A stretch of DNA of 32,683 nucleotides from Phocaeicola sp. (GTDB taxonomy: Bacteria > Bacteroidota > Bacteroidia > Bacteroidales > Bacteroidaceae), in the NCBI GenBank assembly GCA_020026225.1, contig JAHHQU010000027.1, positions 1 to 32,683 of the forward strand, given 5' to 3'. Made by a program: the position numbers and the translations under genes. Below, one piece after another: positions 14,790-22,670 of this stretch. Under the pieces are notes generated by a model. That model had not been told where the DNA came from, did not search any database, and saw only the letters and a program-made list of their open reading frames with translations. How positions within the stretch are numbered: the stretch's first letter is position 1; every line of letters starts with the position of its first letter.

Positions 14790-14813
14790 AAACGGCAGAC
14801 GAAGCTGCCGTTT
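14790..14813 (-). terminator. Hairpin between flavodoxin and DUF2023
   Basis: A 9-bp perfect stem AAACGGCAG (14790-14798) / CTGCCGTTT (14805-14813) has a 6-base loop. On the minus strand it continues as TTTTC. It may partly terminate the flavodoxin transcript, leaving flavodoxin more abundant than DUF2023. Confidence 0.6.
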
Positions 14814-14849
14814 CTATATCATTTCTAGCATTCAGCAATGAACACCTGA

Positions 14850-15356
14850 TTAATTAAGTTCTTCTTTAATCTGAGCAACCCAAGCGTTAACACGGTCAGC
14901 CGTCTTATCGCTTTCGTTCATGTCGTCAATAGCCAAACCTACAAAGTTACCATCAACAACAGACAAAGATGAGCTATAGTTGTAGTCAGAAGCAGAAACA
15001 CCCTTAAGCATCTGGCAACCTGTACCTTTCAAGTCTTCAGCCAATACACTCATACCGTCGCAGAAAGTATCGCTATAAGATTCTGAGTCACCGCAACCGA
15101 ACAAACCAACGATTTTGCCAGACAGATTCATACCTTTCAAAAGGTCGATGCCATCGTACCAATCATCCTGCAATTCACCGTCGCCCCAAGTAGAAGTACC
15201 CAAAAGCAATACTTCATAACCATTAACAAGGTCTTCAGAGATTGTACTTACTTCATGTACATCTGCAGAATCAACACCAAGAGCTTCTGCTATCATGCCT
15301 GCAACAGCTTCAGTAGTACCTGTTGTAGATCCATAAATAATTCCAATTTTCTTCAT
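14850..15356 (-). CDS. fldA: Flavodoxin, long-chain type
   Basis: This 168-residue protein carries FMN and moves electrons at low potential, often replacing ferredoxin under iron limitation. The phosphate-binding loop is GSTTGTTE (9-16). The FMN-ring loops are visible as GTSTWGDGELQDDW (about 53-66) and GCGDSESYSDTFCDG (about 87-101). The insertion between the last strands marks the long-chain class. The protein is acidic, as usual. It is the first gene of a two-gene unit with DUF2023. TTATTTTG at 15391-15384 is a near match to the promoter -7 element and gives a leader of about 20 bases. Confidence 0.95.
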   Translation of the reverse strand: MKKIGIIYGSTTGTTEAVAGMIAEALGVDSADVHEVSTISEDLVNGYEVLLLGTSTWGDGELQDDWYDGIDLLKGMNLSGKIVGLFGCGDSESYSDTFCDGMSVLAEDLKGTGCQMLKGVSASDYNYSSSLSVVDGNFVGLAIDDMNESDKTADRVNAWVAQIKEELN

Positions 15357-15383
15357 TTGTTTTTCATTTTAAATTTGACTTTG

Positions 15384-15391
15384 CAAAATAA
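15384..15391 (-). promoter_or_regulatory. Probable -7 element for flavodoxin
   Basis: The minus strand reads TTATTTTG followed by C, one mismatch from TAnnTTTG, 28 bases before the ATG at 15356. Confidence 0.4.
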
Positions 15392-16045
15392 CGACTTAAC
15401 TAGAAAATATGAAATACCTAAAAGTTATGATTTTCCCTATTCAGCTTAAAACGGCCCCACAGAGGTTACAGAAGGGGAGTTTCTATGATATCGGCTTACT
15501 CAAACATGCAGAAGCATCTACTGATTATCCAAGAAACTAAGAACAAAAAGGTAGCACATTACCCCCCAATACCATGATTTACGAACATACTCTTCTCCAT
15601 TCCGACCCCAAAAGTTTCCAGAGCAAAGGTATTCAGCTGCATTTTTTCCCAGACACTACCCTCTTTGGCTTATTTCCGCATTCCACTGCTTTTCTCTCTC
15701 GAGACATCCCCCATATATCTCTTTTCATTCTCTATAGGATGTCCTCATGCTATAGACTCCAGCATTCGCAAAAACAAGAAACACTCATAAAAGGAATCCC
15801 TACGGTACAAATTCAAGGAGCATTCCAAAGATTCCATTTCTATCAGCAGACCACAGTACTCACCTCTCATTCACGAAGCTTATTTTATTATGGTATAAAC
15901 TTCAGTTTTACTATTCTTTTTCACTGATGTCCAATTTTTTCTCAATTATTTTCACGATTTTTGTTTTAAATACAAAATTTACGACAGGAAATAGAGGAAA
16001 ACGCAAATCTAGACCTTTACATTATCTGCTTAAAATAAGACGAAT
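15392..16045. other. Intergenic stretch, no supported gene
   Basis: About 650 bases between the divergent flavodoxin and metallophosphoesterase genes. One plus frame (15574-15927, 117 codons) is open, but its product is unusually rich in His, Phe and Ser, low in acidic residues and resembles no family I know. I see no terminator-grade hairpin or repeat. It may hold a decayed gene or long regulatory regions. Confidence 0.5.
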
Positions 16046-16870
16046 ATGCTAAATACAAAGACTATCAAAAGATTCTTAAGTGGCAGCATTCTCAGTACTT
16101 TCATGCTTTTTTCAGGATGTGATATGATTGAATATCACCCCTACGATCTAAGAATTGATGGGGAGACCCATATCAATGCGACCAATATTGAACGCATTAG
16201 GAAAGCCACACAAGGAAAAAAAGAAATCAAGTTCATCGTCATCAGTGACACGCAACGATGGTACGATGAAACCGAAGATGCGGTTTCATTCATCAACCAG
16301 ATGGAAGATATTGATTTTGTACTTCATACCGGTGATATATCAGACTTTGGAATGAAACTGGAGTTCGTAAAACAACGTGATATCTTGAACCGCTTACGTG
16401 TACCTTATGTTTCCATCATCGGCAACCATGACTGCTTGGGTACAGGCCCCGATGTTTTCCATACCATTTTCGGAGAAGACGATTTTAGTTTTGATGCAGG
16501 AGATGTACATTTTATCTGCTTGAACACCAACGCCCTTGAATTCGATCATTCTCATGAGGTTCCGAATCTGACCTTCGTGGGAGAAGATTTCAAGAATTTA
16601 AGTTCCAATAGCAAAAAGACCGTATTGGCAATGCACGCCGGTCCTTTCTCCGACCAATTCAATGGAGGCGTATGCTATGTGCTGCATAAAGCCATGAAAC
16701 AATTCCCAGGATTCCAATTCGCGGTATACGGACATGGCCATCACACCTCGGTAGACGAATTCTTCAAAGATGGAATTATCTATTATGAATGTACTTGTGC
16801 CAAGAACAGAGGGATATTACGTTTTACAATAAATGATGAGGGATATAATTATGAAGCACTTGAATATTAA
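16046..16870 (+). CDS. Metallophosphoesterase lipoprotein
   Basis: This 274-residue protein has a lipoprotein signal ending LFSGC (lipidated Cys25), so it is exported and membrane-anchored. The calcineurin-like phosphoesterase blocks follow in order: ISDTQRW (66-72, with Gln where the usual motif DxH has His), TGDISD (95-100), GNHD (126-129), MHAGP (about 194) and YGHGHHTS (about 229-236). The fold uses two metals to hydrolyse phosphomonoesters or diesters; the substrate is unknown. Replacement of the first-motif His by Gln occurs in some family members and could alter metal binding. Its last 20 bases overlap the next gene, which suggests translational coupling and a shared envelope role. No strong promoter is seen. 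Confidence 0.88.
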   Translation: MLNTKTIKRFLSGSILSTFMLFSGCDMIEYHPYDLRIDGETHINATNIERIRKATQGKKEIKFIVISDTQRWYDETEDAVSFINQMEDIDFVLHTGDISDFGMKLEFVKQRDILNRLRVPYVSIIGNHDCLGTGPDVFHTIFGEDDFSFDAGDVHFICLNTNALEFDHSHEVPNLTFVGEDFKNLSSNSKKTVLAMHAGPFSDQFNGGVCYVLHKAMKQFPGFQFAVYGHGHHTSVDEFFKDGIIYYECTCAKNRGILRFTINDEGYNYEALEY

Positions 16871-17561
16871 GTATCTTATAGCTGCATTCAGCTTTTTATT
16901 GATGGGACTCAGCCATGCAAGTGCAGCGATTCTCCCTTCAGATACCCTCACTCATGACACAATTCCAGATAAAGGGATGAAAGTGCGCCGATGGGACAAG
17001 TGCCATCATCAACGATACAGCAAATGGGAACGTTTCAAACCGACTCATTTCAAGATGCAATATGCTGGAGGCATGGGAGTGGTCTCTTCCGGGTTCGGAT
17101 GGGATTACGGAAAACGTTCGCAATGGGAAACAGACTTGTTCATCGGCTATCTTCCCAAACGCTACGCGAAAAAATTCCGTTTCACCTTTACTCTGAAACA
17201 AAACTACATACCATGGAGCATGAGCTTCGACGAGCACTGGAACCTGGAGCCTTTCTACTGCGGCCTTTATTTCACAACAATTGCAGGAGAAGAGTTCTGG
17301 GGAAAAGAGCCAGGACGTTATCCTAACCATTATTACAATGTCAGTACGAAAATACGTCCCAGTATCTTCATAGGCCAACGTATGGGATTCAACCCCCACC
17401 ACCAATTAATCAAAAATATTCAATTATTCTATGAAGTGGGGACCAACGAATTGTATCTAATCAGTAAGTTTACCAACAAAAGCCTAAAGATGAAAGATAT
17501 CCTTCGTTTCTCTTTCGGATTGAAGATTCAAATATTCAATGAATCTCATGCAGTAAAATAA
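16851..17561 (+). CDS. Exported protein of unknown function, possible outer-membrane protein
   Basis: I take the ATG at 16851 (236 residues) because it gives a good signal peptide, MKHLNIKYLIAAFSFLLM...SHASA; the frame is open to 16833. The mature part is rich in aromatic residues with alternating patterns (FKMQYAGGMGVVSSGFGWDYG, split by turns, then FRFTFTLKQNYIPWSMSF and IQLFYEVGTNELYLISKF). It ends near LRFSFGLKIQIF, as expected of an outer-membrane beta-barrel or beta-rich periplasmic protein. I recognise no named family. It overlaps the preceding metallophosphoesterase gene by 20 bases and ends the unit before a strong terminator. Confidence 0.75.
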   Translation: MKHLNIKYLIAAFSFLLMGLSHASAAILPSDTLTHDTIPDKGMKVRRWDKCHHQRYSKWERFKPTHFKMQYAGGMGVVSSGFGWDYGKRSQWETDLFIGYLPKRYAKKFRFTFTLKQNYIPWSMSFDEHWNLEPFYCGLYFTTIAGEEFWGKEPGRYPNHYYNVSTKIRPSIFIGQRMGFNPHHQLIKNIQLFYEVGTNELYLISKFTNKSLKMKDILRFSFGLKIQIFNESHAVK

Positions 17562-17620
17562 CGAAGCAGGTATATTTGCTTCCAATGACATTCTACCTTT
17601 CTTCATGGAAAGTAAAACAA

Positions 17621-17700
17621 ATAAAGACAACTTGTCGGCTTTTCAATAAGCACACCCGCTTACCCTTATCATAAGAAAAGCAACAAGTTGTCTTTATTTT
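17621..17700 (+). terminator. Strong terminator of the metallophosphoesterase operon
   Basis: A 15-bp perfect outer stem (ATAAAGACAACTTGT at 17621-17635, ACAAGTTGTCTTTAT at 17683-17697) encloses a second 7-bp stem (GCTTTTC at 17638-17644, GAAAAGC at 17675-17681). T residues follow. Confidence 0.88.
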
Positions 17701-17752
17701 TCTTCTTCGAAATAAAAAATCGTATTTTAAGACAAGTTCTCAATCTTTTCAT

Positions 17753-17760
17753 TAACTTTG
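17753..17760 (+). promoter_or_regulatory. -7 element of the thiamine operon
   Basis: TAACTTTG followed by C matches TAnnTTTG exactly. Transcription should begin within a few bases of the riboswitch 5' edge at 17764. Confidence 0.7.
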
Positions 17761-17763
17761 CCA

Positions 17764-17855
17764 GCAAAGTAAACAAAGGGGTGCCCTACCTGACGGGCTG
17801 AGATCATACCCTACGAACCTGATGCGGTTAGTACCGACGAAGGGATTGTACTTGC
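17764..17855 (+). promoter_or_regulatory. TPP riboswitch (THI element)
   Basis: The conserved aptamer core is present in order: GGGGTGCC (17778-17785), GGCTGAGA (17796-17803), ATACCC (17806-17811), ACCTGATG (17817-17824) and the closing AAGGGA (17840-17845). P1 forms between GCAAAGTAAACAA (17764-17776) and TTGTACTTGC (17846-17855), with small bulges. It senses thiamine pyrophosphate and should lower expression of the thi genes when TPP is high. Downstream, CTTTGGTTTAC (17887-17897) is complementary to the 5' P1 strand and is followed by a T run (17902-17907), a possible expression platform. Confidence 0.96.
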
Positions 17856-17920
17856 TATCCTCCTCCGCCATATCCTAGGCACACTTCTTTGGTTTACATC
17901 CTTTTTTAATATTGGACATT

Positions 17921-18121
17921 ATGAAATTACTTGTAAACAACAAAGAAATCGAACTGCTTCAAGGCAATACTATCGCCGATCTGGCACAACAGATGGAACT
18001 TCCTCTCCAAGGGGTAGCCATCGCCGTACAGAGCCGTATGGTACCTCGCTCTGAATGGAGCACCAAAATCCTCCAAGAAGGTGACAGTCTGATAATCATT
18101 AAAGCAGCTTGCGGAGGATAA
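17921..18121 (+). CDS. thiS: Sulfur carrier protein ThiS
   Basis: A ubiquitin-like carrier of 66 residues from the ATG at 17921; the frame also runs from a TTG at 17912. The C-terminus ends KAACGG. The diglycine tail is adenylated by ThiF and converted to a thiocarboxylate, which gives sulfur to ThiG for the thiazole ring. The core VNNKEIELLQGNTIADLAQQ, then GVAIAVQSRMVPRSEW and LQEGDSLIIIKAACGG, fits the family. It is the first gene after the TPP riboswitch, and thiE starts three bases after its stop. Confidence 0.95.
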   Translation: MKLLVNNKEIELLQGNTIADLAQQMELPLQGVAIAVQSRMVPRSEWSTKILQEGDSLIIIKAACGG

Positions 18122-18124
18122 ATC

Positions 18125-18742
18125 ATGAAATTACAATTCATCACCCACTTCTCTGATACCTATTCCTACTATGATTCCGCCCGCCTCGCACTAGAAGGAG
18201 GATGCCGCTGGATTCAACTTCGCATGAAAGATGCAACCGATGAGGAGGTAGAAAAAGAAGCGATTCGCGTACAAGTTCTCTGCAAACAATACCAAGCAAC
18301 TTTCATCCTCGATGACCGTGTAGAATTGGCCAAGAAACTTAATGCTGACGGTGTACATCTTGGAAAGAACGACATGCCTATTGCTGAAGCACGATGTTAT
18401 CTAGGTAACGGATTCATTCTGGGAGGTACAGCGAACACTTTCGAAGACGTTGTAGCTCATTATAAAGCCGGTGCAGACTACATAGGATGCGGTCCTTTCC
18501 GCTTTACTACGACCAAAAAGAATCTCAGCCCCATTCTCGGATTGGAAGGTTATACCGAGATCGTACGGAAAATGAAAGAGAACGGAATCAATCTTCCCAT
18601 TGTCGCTATCGGGGGAATCACCCGAGAAGATATACCAGCTATCATGCAAACAGGAGTAACGGGAATCGCTCTAAGCGGAACCATTCTTCGAGCAAAAGAT
18701 CCGGTAAAAGAGACTCGGAAAATCAAAGCACTGATAGGATAA
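18125..18742 (+). CDS. thiE: Thiamine-phosphate synthase
   Basis: A 205-residue TIM-barrel enzyme that joins HMP-pyrophosphate with the thiazole phosphate to make thiamine phosphate. Signature blocks are GGCRWIQLRMKD (about 25-36), FILDDRVELAKKLNADGVHLGKND (the substrate and Mg site, about 60-83), GGTANTFED, GADYIGCGPFRFTTTKK and the phosphate loop VAIGGITREDI, then GVTGIALSG. Three bases separate it from thiS, and about 40 bases follow before thiG. Bacteroides genomes often carry a second ThiE-like protein, but the full set of motifs here indicates an active enzyme. Confidence 0.94.
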   Translation: MKLQFITHFSDTYSYYDSARLALEGGCRWIQLRMKDATDEEVEKEAIRVQVLCKQYQATFILDDRVELAKKLNADGVHLGKNDMPIAEARCYLGNGFILGGTANTFEDVVAHYKAGADYIGCGPFRFTTTKKNLSPILGLEGYTEIVRKMKENGINLPIVAIGGITREDIPAIMQTGVTGIALSGTILRAKDPVKETRKIKALIG

Positions 18743-18783
18743 ATCCAGTACGTAAAATCTATAGACATTTAAATATAAAGAAA

Positions 18784-19560
18784 ATGAAAAAGCTAATCAT
18801 CGCAGACAAGAAATTCGATTCACGCCTTTTCCTTGGCACAGGAAAATTCAATTCCAATGCATTGATGGAAGAAGCAATCTTGGCTTCAGGTTCTGAAATG
18901 GTAACCGTTGCCATGAAACGTATTGAACTCGAAAATAAAGAAGACGATATGCTGAAGCACATCGTTCATCCACATATCCAATTATTGCCTAACACTTCAG
19001 GAGTTCGTACTGCAGAAGAAGCTGTATTCGCTGCACAAATGGCCCGCGAAGCATTCGGTACCAACTGGTTGAAACTGGAAATTCACCCCGACCCACGTTA
19101 CCTTCTTCCTGACTCAATCGAGACATTGAAAGCAACAGAAGAATTGGTCAAATTGGGATTTGTCGTATTGCCTTATTGCCAGGCAGACCCAACCCTCTGC
19201 AAACGTTTGGAAGAGGCCGGAGCTGCCACAGTCATGCCATTAGCCGCTCCTATCGGCACCAATAAAGGATTGCAGACCCGCGACTTCCTCCGCATCATCA
19301 TTGAACAAGCCAGTGTTCCTGTCGTTGTAGATGCAGGTTTAGGTGCTCCTAGCCACGCAGCCGAAGCAATGGAAATGGGTGCTGACGCTTGCTTGGTCAA
19401 CACAGCCATTGCCGTAGCAGGAAATCCCGTAGAAATGGCTACCGCTTTCAAGGAAGCAGTAATCGCCGGACGTCGTGCTTATGAAGCAGGATTAGGAGTA
19501 CAAGCAGAAGATTTCGTTGCCTCTGCCTCTTCCCCTCTTACCGCTTTTCTGAATGAATAA
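18784..19560 (+). CDS. thiG: Thiazole synthase ThiG
   Basis: From the ATG at 18784 this is a 258-residue TIM-barrel enzyme, the family's usual length. The same frame is open upstream to 18487, but that part lies over thiE and is a shadow. ThiG builds thiazole phosphate from deoxyxylulose 5-phosphate, dehydroglycine and ThiS thiocarboxylate. Visible blocks are FDSRLFLGTGKF near the start, LASGSEMVTVAMKRIE, LLPNTSGVRTAEEAV, NWLKLEIHPDPRYLLPD (with the Schiff-base lysine in WLKLE) and VVDAGLGAPSHAAEAMEMG, then ADACLVNTAIAVA. In anaerobes the dehydroglycine comes from ThiH, encoded two genes on. Confidence 0.96.
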   Translation: MKKLIIADKKFDSRLFLGTGKFNSNALMEEAILASGSEMVTVAMKRIELENKEDDMLKHIVHPHIQLLPNTSGVRTAEEAVFAAQMAREAFGTNWLKLEIHPDPRYLLPDSIETLKATEELVKLGFVVLPYCQADPTLCKRLEEAGAATVMPLAAPIGTNKGLQTRDFLRIIIEQASVPVVVDAGLGAPSHAAEAMEMGADACLVNTAIAVAGNPVEMATAFKEAVIAGRRAYEAGLGVQAEDFVASASSPLTAFLNE

Positions 19561-19606
19561 ACAACCCCACTTTCTTTTATAACCAATTAAATTTAAAAAG
19601 TATCAA

Positions 19607-21301
19607 ATGGAAAAAGATCCGAAACCTTATGCACACGCTGAAAAGGCGTATATGCAAGGACAACTCTTCCCATTCATCAAAGTGGGAATGCAAAAGGTCA
19701 ATCTCACCCCTACCGTCACCATCGTTGACGGCAAAAAGGTTACCACTCCAAACGCACCCGTATACATCTATGACACCAGCGGACCGTTCAGTGATCCTAA
19801 TGTAAAAGTCGACTTGAAGAAAGGAATCAACCGCATGCGTGAAAGTTGGATTCTGGAACGCGGAGACGTTGAGCAATTAGCATCTATCACCTCTGAATAT
19901 GGCAAGATGCGCCGTGACGACCATTCGTTGGACCACCTTCGTTTTGAGCATATCGCCCTCCCTTATCGTGCTAAAGAAGGCAAATGCTGCACACAGATGT
20001 ATTATGCCAAACAAGGTATCGTAACTCCAGAAATGGAATATGTTGCAATTCGCGAAAATATGAACTGCAAGGAATTGGGTATTGAGACTCACATTACTCC
20101 AGAATTCGTACGCGATGAAATTGCAGCCGGCCGTGCCGTACTTCCCGCCAATATCAATCATCCAGAATCAGAGCCGATGATTATCGGACGCAATTTCTTG
20201 GTGAAGATAAATACGAACATTGGAAACTCAGCCACCACTTCCAGCATTGATGAAGAAGTGGATAAGGCTGTATGGAGCTGCAAATGGGGCGGTGATACAC
20301 TCATGGACCTGTCAACTGGAGACAACATTCACGAAACTCGTGAGTGGATTGTACGCAACTGCCCGGTTCCAGTAGGTACTGTTCCTATCTATCAGGCATT
20401 GGAAAAGGTTAATGGAAAGGTAGAAGATCTTTCTTGGGAAATCTACAAAGATACATTGATAGAACAATGTGAGCAAGGAGTTGACTACTTTACCATTCAT
20501 GCCGGAATCCGTCGTCACAATGTCCATCTGGCCGACAAGCGCTTGTGCGGCATCGTATCACGCGGAGGTAGTATCATGAGCAAATGGTGTCTGATTCATG
20601 ATCAGGAATCATTCTTATACGACCATTTCGATGATATCTGTGATATCTTAGCTCAGTACGACGTTGCAATTTCATTAGGCGACGGACTACGTCCCGGTTC
20701 TATCTACGACGCAAACGATGAGGCTCAATTCGCGGAACTTGACACCATGGGTGAACTGGTTCTCCGTGCATGGGATAAGAACGTACAAGCCTTCATCGAA
20801 GGTCCTGGTCATGTGCCCTTGCACAAAATTAAAGAGAATATGGAACGTCAGATCAGCCATTGCCACAACGCTCCATTCTACACACTCGGCCCTCTAGTTA
20901 CCGATATAGCTCCCGCATACGACCACATCACATCGGCAATCGGTGCAGCTCAAATCGGTTGGTTAGGTACTGCCATGCTTTGTTATGTAACTCCAAAAGA
21001 ACATCTTGGTTTGCCTAACCGAGAAGATGTCCGTACCGGTGTCATCACCTATAAAATCGCCGCCCATGCTGCCGACTTAGCCAAAGGCCATCCGGGAGCA
21101 ATGATTCGTGACAATGCCCTAAGCAAGGCACGCTACGAGTTCCGCTGGCGCGACCAGTTCCATCTGTCACTCGACCCAGATCGAGCTTTGGAATATTTCA
21201 ACGAAGGACGCCACACCGACGGTGAATATTGCACCATGTGCGGACCGAACTTCTGCGCTATGCGATTGAGCCGCGACTTGAAAGACGTGAAGAACAAATA
21301 A
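19607..21301 (+). CDS. thiC: Phosphomethylpyrimidine synthase ThiC
   Basis: A radical SAM enzyme of 564 residues that rearranges aminoimidazole ribotide to HMP phosphate, the pyrimidine half of thiamine. Conserved blocks include REDHSLD-like MRRDDHSLDHLRF, VPIYQALEKV, DYFTIHAGI, CSRGGS-type IVSRGGSIMSKW, EGPGHVPLHKIKENM and the C-terminal cluster motif CTMCGPNFC (Cys542, Cys545, Cys550), which binds the 4Fe-4S cluster. The N-terminus is MEKDPKPYAHAEKAYMQ. It lies 46 bases after thiG in the riboswitch-controlled operon. A hairpin separates it from thiH. Confidence 0.97.
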   Translation: MEKDPKPYAHAEKAYMQGQLFPFIKVGMQKVNLTPTVTIVDGKKVTTPNAPVYIYDTSGPFSDPNVKVDLKKGINRMRESWILERGDVEQLASITSEYGKMRRDDHSLDHLRFEHIALPYRAKEGKCCTQMYYAKQGIVTPEMEYVAIRENMNCKELGIETHITPEFVRDEIAAGRAVLPANINHPESEPMIIGRNFLVKINTNIGNSATTSSIDEEVDKAVWSCKWGGDTLMDLSTGDNIHETREWIVRNCPVPVGTVPIYQALEKVNGKVEDLSWEIYKDTLIEQCEQGVDYFTIHAGIRRHNVHLADKRLCGIVSRGGSIMSKWCLIHDQESFLYDHFDDICDILAQYDVAISLGDGLRPGSIYDANDEAQFAELDTMGELVLRAWDKNVQAFIEGPGHVPLHKIKENMERQISHCHNAPFYTLGPLVTDIAPAYDHITSAIGAAQIGWLGTAMLCYVTPKEHLGLPNREDVRTGVITYKIAAHAADLAKGHPGAMIRDNALSKARYEFRWRDQFHLSLDPDRALEYFNEGRHTDGEYCTMCGPNFCAMRLSRDLKDVKNK

Positions 21302-21331
21302 AGAGGTTGATTAAACGAATCATAAACAAAC

Positions 21332-21377
21332 GCCGGTCTTTCTTTAAACGACATTGAAGTGAAAAAGGACGACCGGC
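21332..21377 (+). other. Hairpin between thiC and thiH
   Basis: GCCGGTC (21332-21338) pairs with GACCGGC (21371-21377) around a 32-base loop. No T run follows, so it is more likely a stability or processing element than a terminator. Confidence 0.5.
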
Positions 21378-21402
21378 TCTTGACTAACATTAAAAAAGAA
21401 TT

Positions 21403-22527
21403 ATGTTTTCAGACGAACTTGCAAAAATAGACTGGGAGGAAACCACCAAAGCCATCTACTCAAAAACAGAGGATGACGTGCTTCGCGCCCTCGGGAAAGA
21501 GCACTGCGACATCGATGACTTTATGGCTCTCATCTCACCTGCCGCTGAAAAATTCCTAGAACCTATGGCTCGCTTGAGCCGAAAATATACGGAAGAACGT
21601 TTCGGTAAAACCATCTCTATGTTCATTCCGCTTTATATCACCAATTCTTGTACCAATTCTTGCGTATACTGCGGATTCCATATCAGCAATCCGATGGCTC
21701 GTACCATCTTGACCCCTGAAGAAATAGAGAACGAATATAAAGCAATCAAGAAGCTGGGCCCATTTGAAAACATTCTGCTCGTCACGGGTGAAAACCCGGC
21801 AAAAGCAGGTGTCCCCTACCTGGCTAAGGCATTGGATATAGCCAAACCGTATTTCTCCAACTTGAAAATAGAAGTAATGCCTTTGAAGACCGAAGAGTAC
21901 GCCGAACTGAAGGAACATGGTCTGAACGGAGTCATCTGTTTCCAAGAAACTTACAACAAAGCACGTTACAATGTATATCATCCCAGAGGCATGAAATCCA
22001 AATTTGAATGGCGTGTCAACGGCTTTGACCGCATGGGTATGGCAGGTGTACATTCTATCGGTATGGGAGTGTTGATAGGATTGGAAGAATGGCGTACTGA
22101 CGTTACAATGATGGCTTATCACTTGCGCTACCTCCAGAAGCATTATTGGAAGACAAAGTACAGTGTCAACTTCCCTCGCATGCGCCCGGCAGAAAACGAA
22201 GGATTCCAGCCTAATGTCATCATGAGCGACAAAGAACTGGCCTTGGCAACTTTCGCCATGCGAATCTTTGATCACGATGTGGATATCTCTTATTCTACCC
22301 GTGAACCGGCACATATCCGTGACAACATGGCTACCTTAGGAGTTACAACCATGAGCGCTGAGAGTAAAACAGAACCAGGAGGATACTATACTTATCCACA
22401 AGCTTTGGAACAGTTCCACATCAGCGATGACCGTACGGCTGCAGAAGTAGAAAAAGCACTGAAAGCCATGGGACGCGAACCGGTATGGAAAGATTGGGAC
22501 GCTTCCTTCGACTTGAAAAAGGTATAA
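21403..22527 (+). CDS. thiH: 2-iminoacetate synthase ThiH
   Basis: A radical SAM tyrosine lyase of 374 residues that cleaves tyrosine to dehydroglycine (2-iminoacetate) and p-cresol, feeding ThiG. This is the oxygen-independent route, in keeping with an anaerobe. The SAM cluster motif CTNSCVYCGF (Cys83, Cys87, Cys90) is clear. Other blocks are ILLVTGENPAKAG (the GGE-like motif), GLNGVICFQETYNKARYNVYHP (broken by turns), GMGVLIGLEEWRTD and the C-terminal STREPAHIRDNM. The start at 21403 follows the thiC/thiH hairpin. It is the last gene before the terminator-like hairpin at 22608-22649. Confidence 0.96.
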   Translation: MFSDELAKIDWEETTKAIYSKTEDDVLRALGKEHCDIDDFMALISPAAEKFLEPMARLSRKYTEERFGKTISMFIPLYITNSCTNSCVYCGFHISNPMARTILTPEEIENEYKAIKKLGPFENILLVTGENPAKAGVPYLAKALDIAKPYFSNLKIEVMPLKTEEYAELKEHGLNGVICFQETYNKARYNVYHPRGMKSKFEWRVNGFDRMGMAGVHSIGMGVLIGLEEWRTDVTMMAYHLRYLQKHYWKTKYSVNFPRMRPAENEGFQPNVIMSDKELALATFAMRIFDHDVDISYSTREPAHIRDNMATLGVTTMSAESKTEPGGYYTYPQALEQFHISDDRTAAEVEKALKAMGREPVWKDWDASFDLKKV

Positions 22528-22607
22528 TCATTACCTTTGACATCAAGACACATTCTTATCAGAAGGTTGACACCAACTCTATGAAAGAATAAAAGAATTA
22601 TTAAACT

Positions 22608-22649
22608 AAGAAAGGAAAGAGTTTCTGACGAGCCCTTTCCTTTCTTTTT
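22608..22649 (+). terminator. Terminator between thiH and thiF
   Basis: A 12-bp perfect stem AAGAAAGGAAAG (22608-22619) / CTTTCCTTTCTT (22635-22646) with a 15-base loop runs into TTTTT. It should end most thiS-H transcripts, leaving thiF dependent on read-through or an unseen promoter. Confidence 0.75.
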
Positions 22650-22670
22650 ATCAAAAGAAAAATAACCCTT

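Noticed and set aside
15574..15927. Plus-strand 117-codon open frame in the long gap after flavodoxin
   Set aside because: The product is overloaded with His, Phe and Ser and poor in acidic residues, with no promoter or family resemblance; I treat it as chance or a decayed sequence.
18487..18783. N-terminal extension of the thiG frame
   Set aside because: It overlaps thiE in another frame, and ThiG proteins begin at MKKLIIADKKF, encoded at 18784.
21556..22314. Minus-strand 252-codon open frame
   Set aside because: It is antisense to thiH, whose radical SAM motif and length are decisive.
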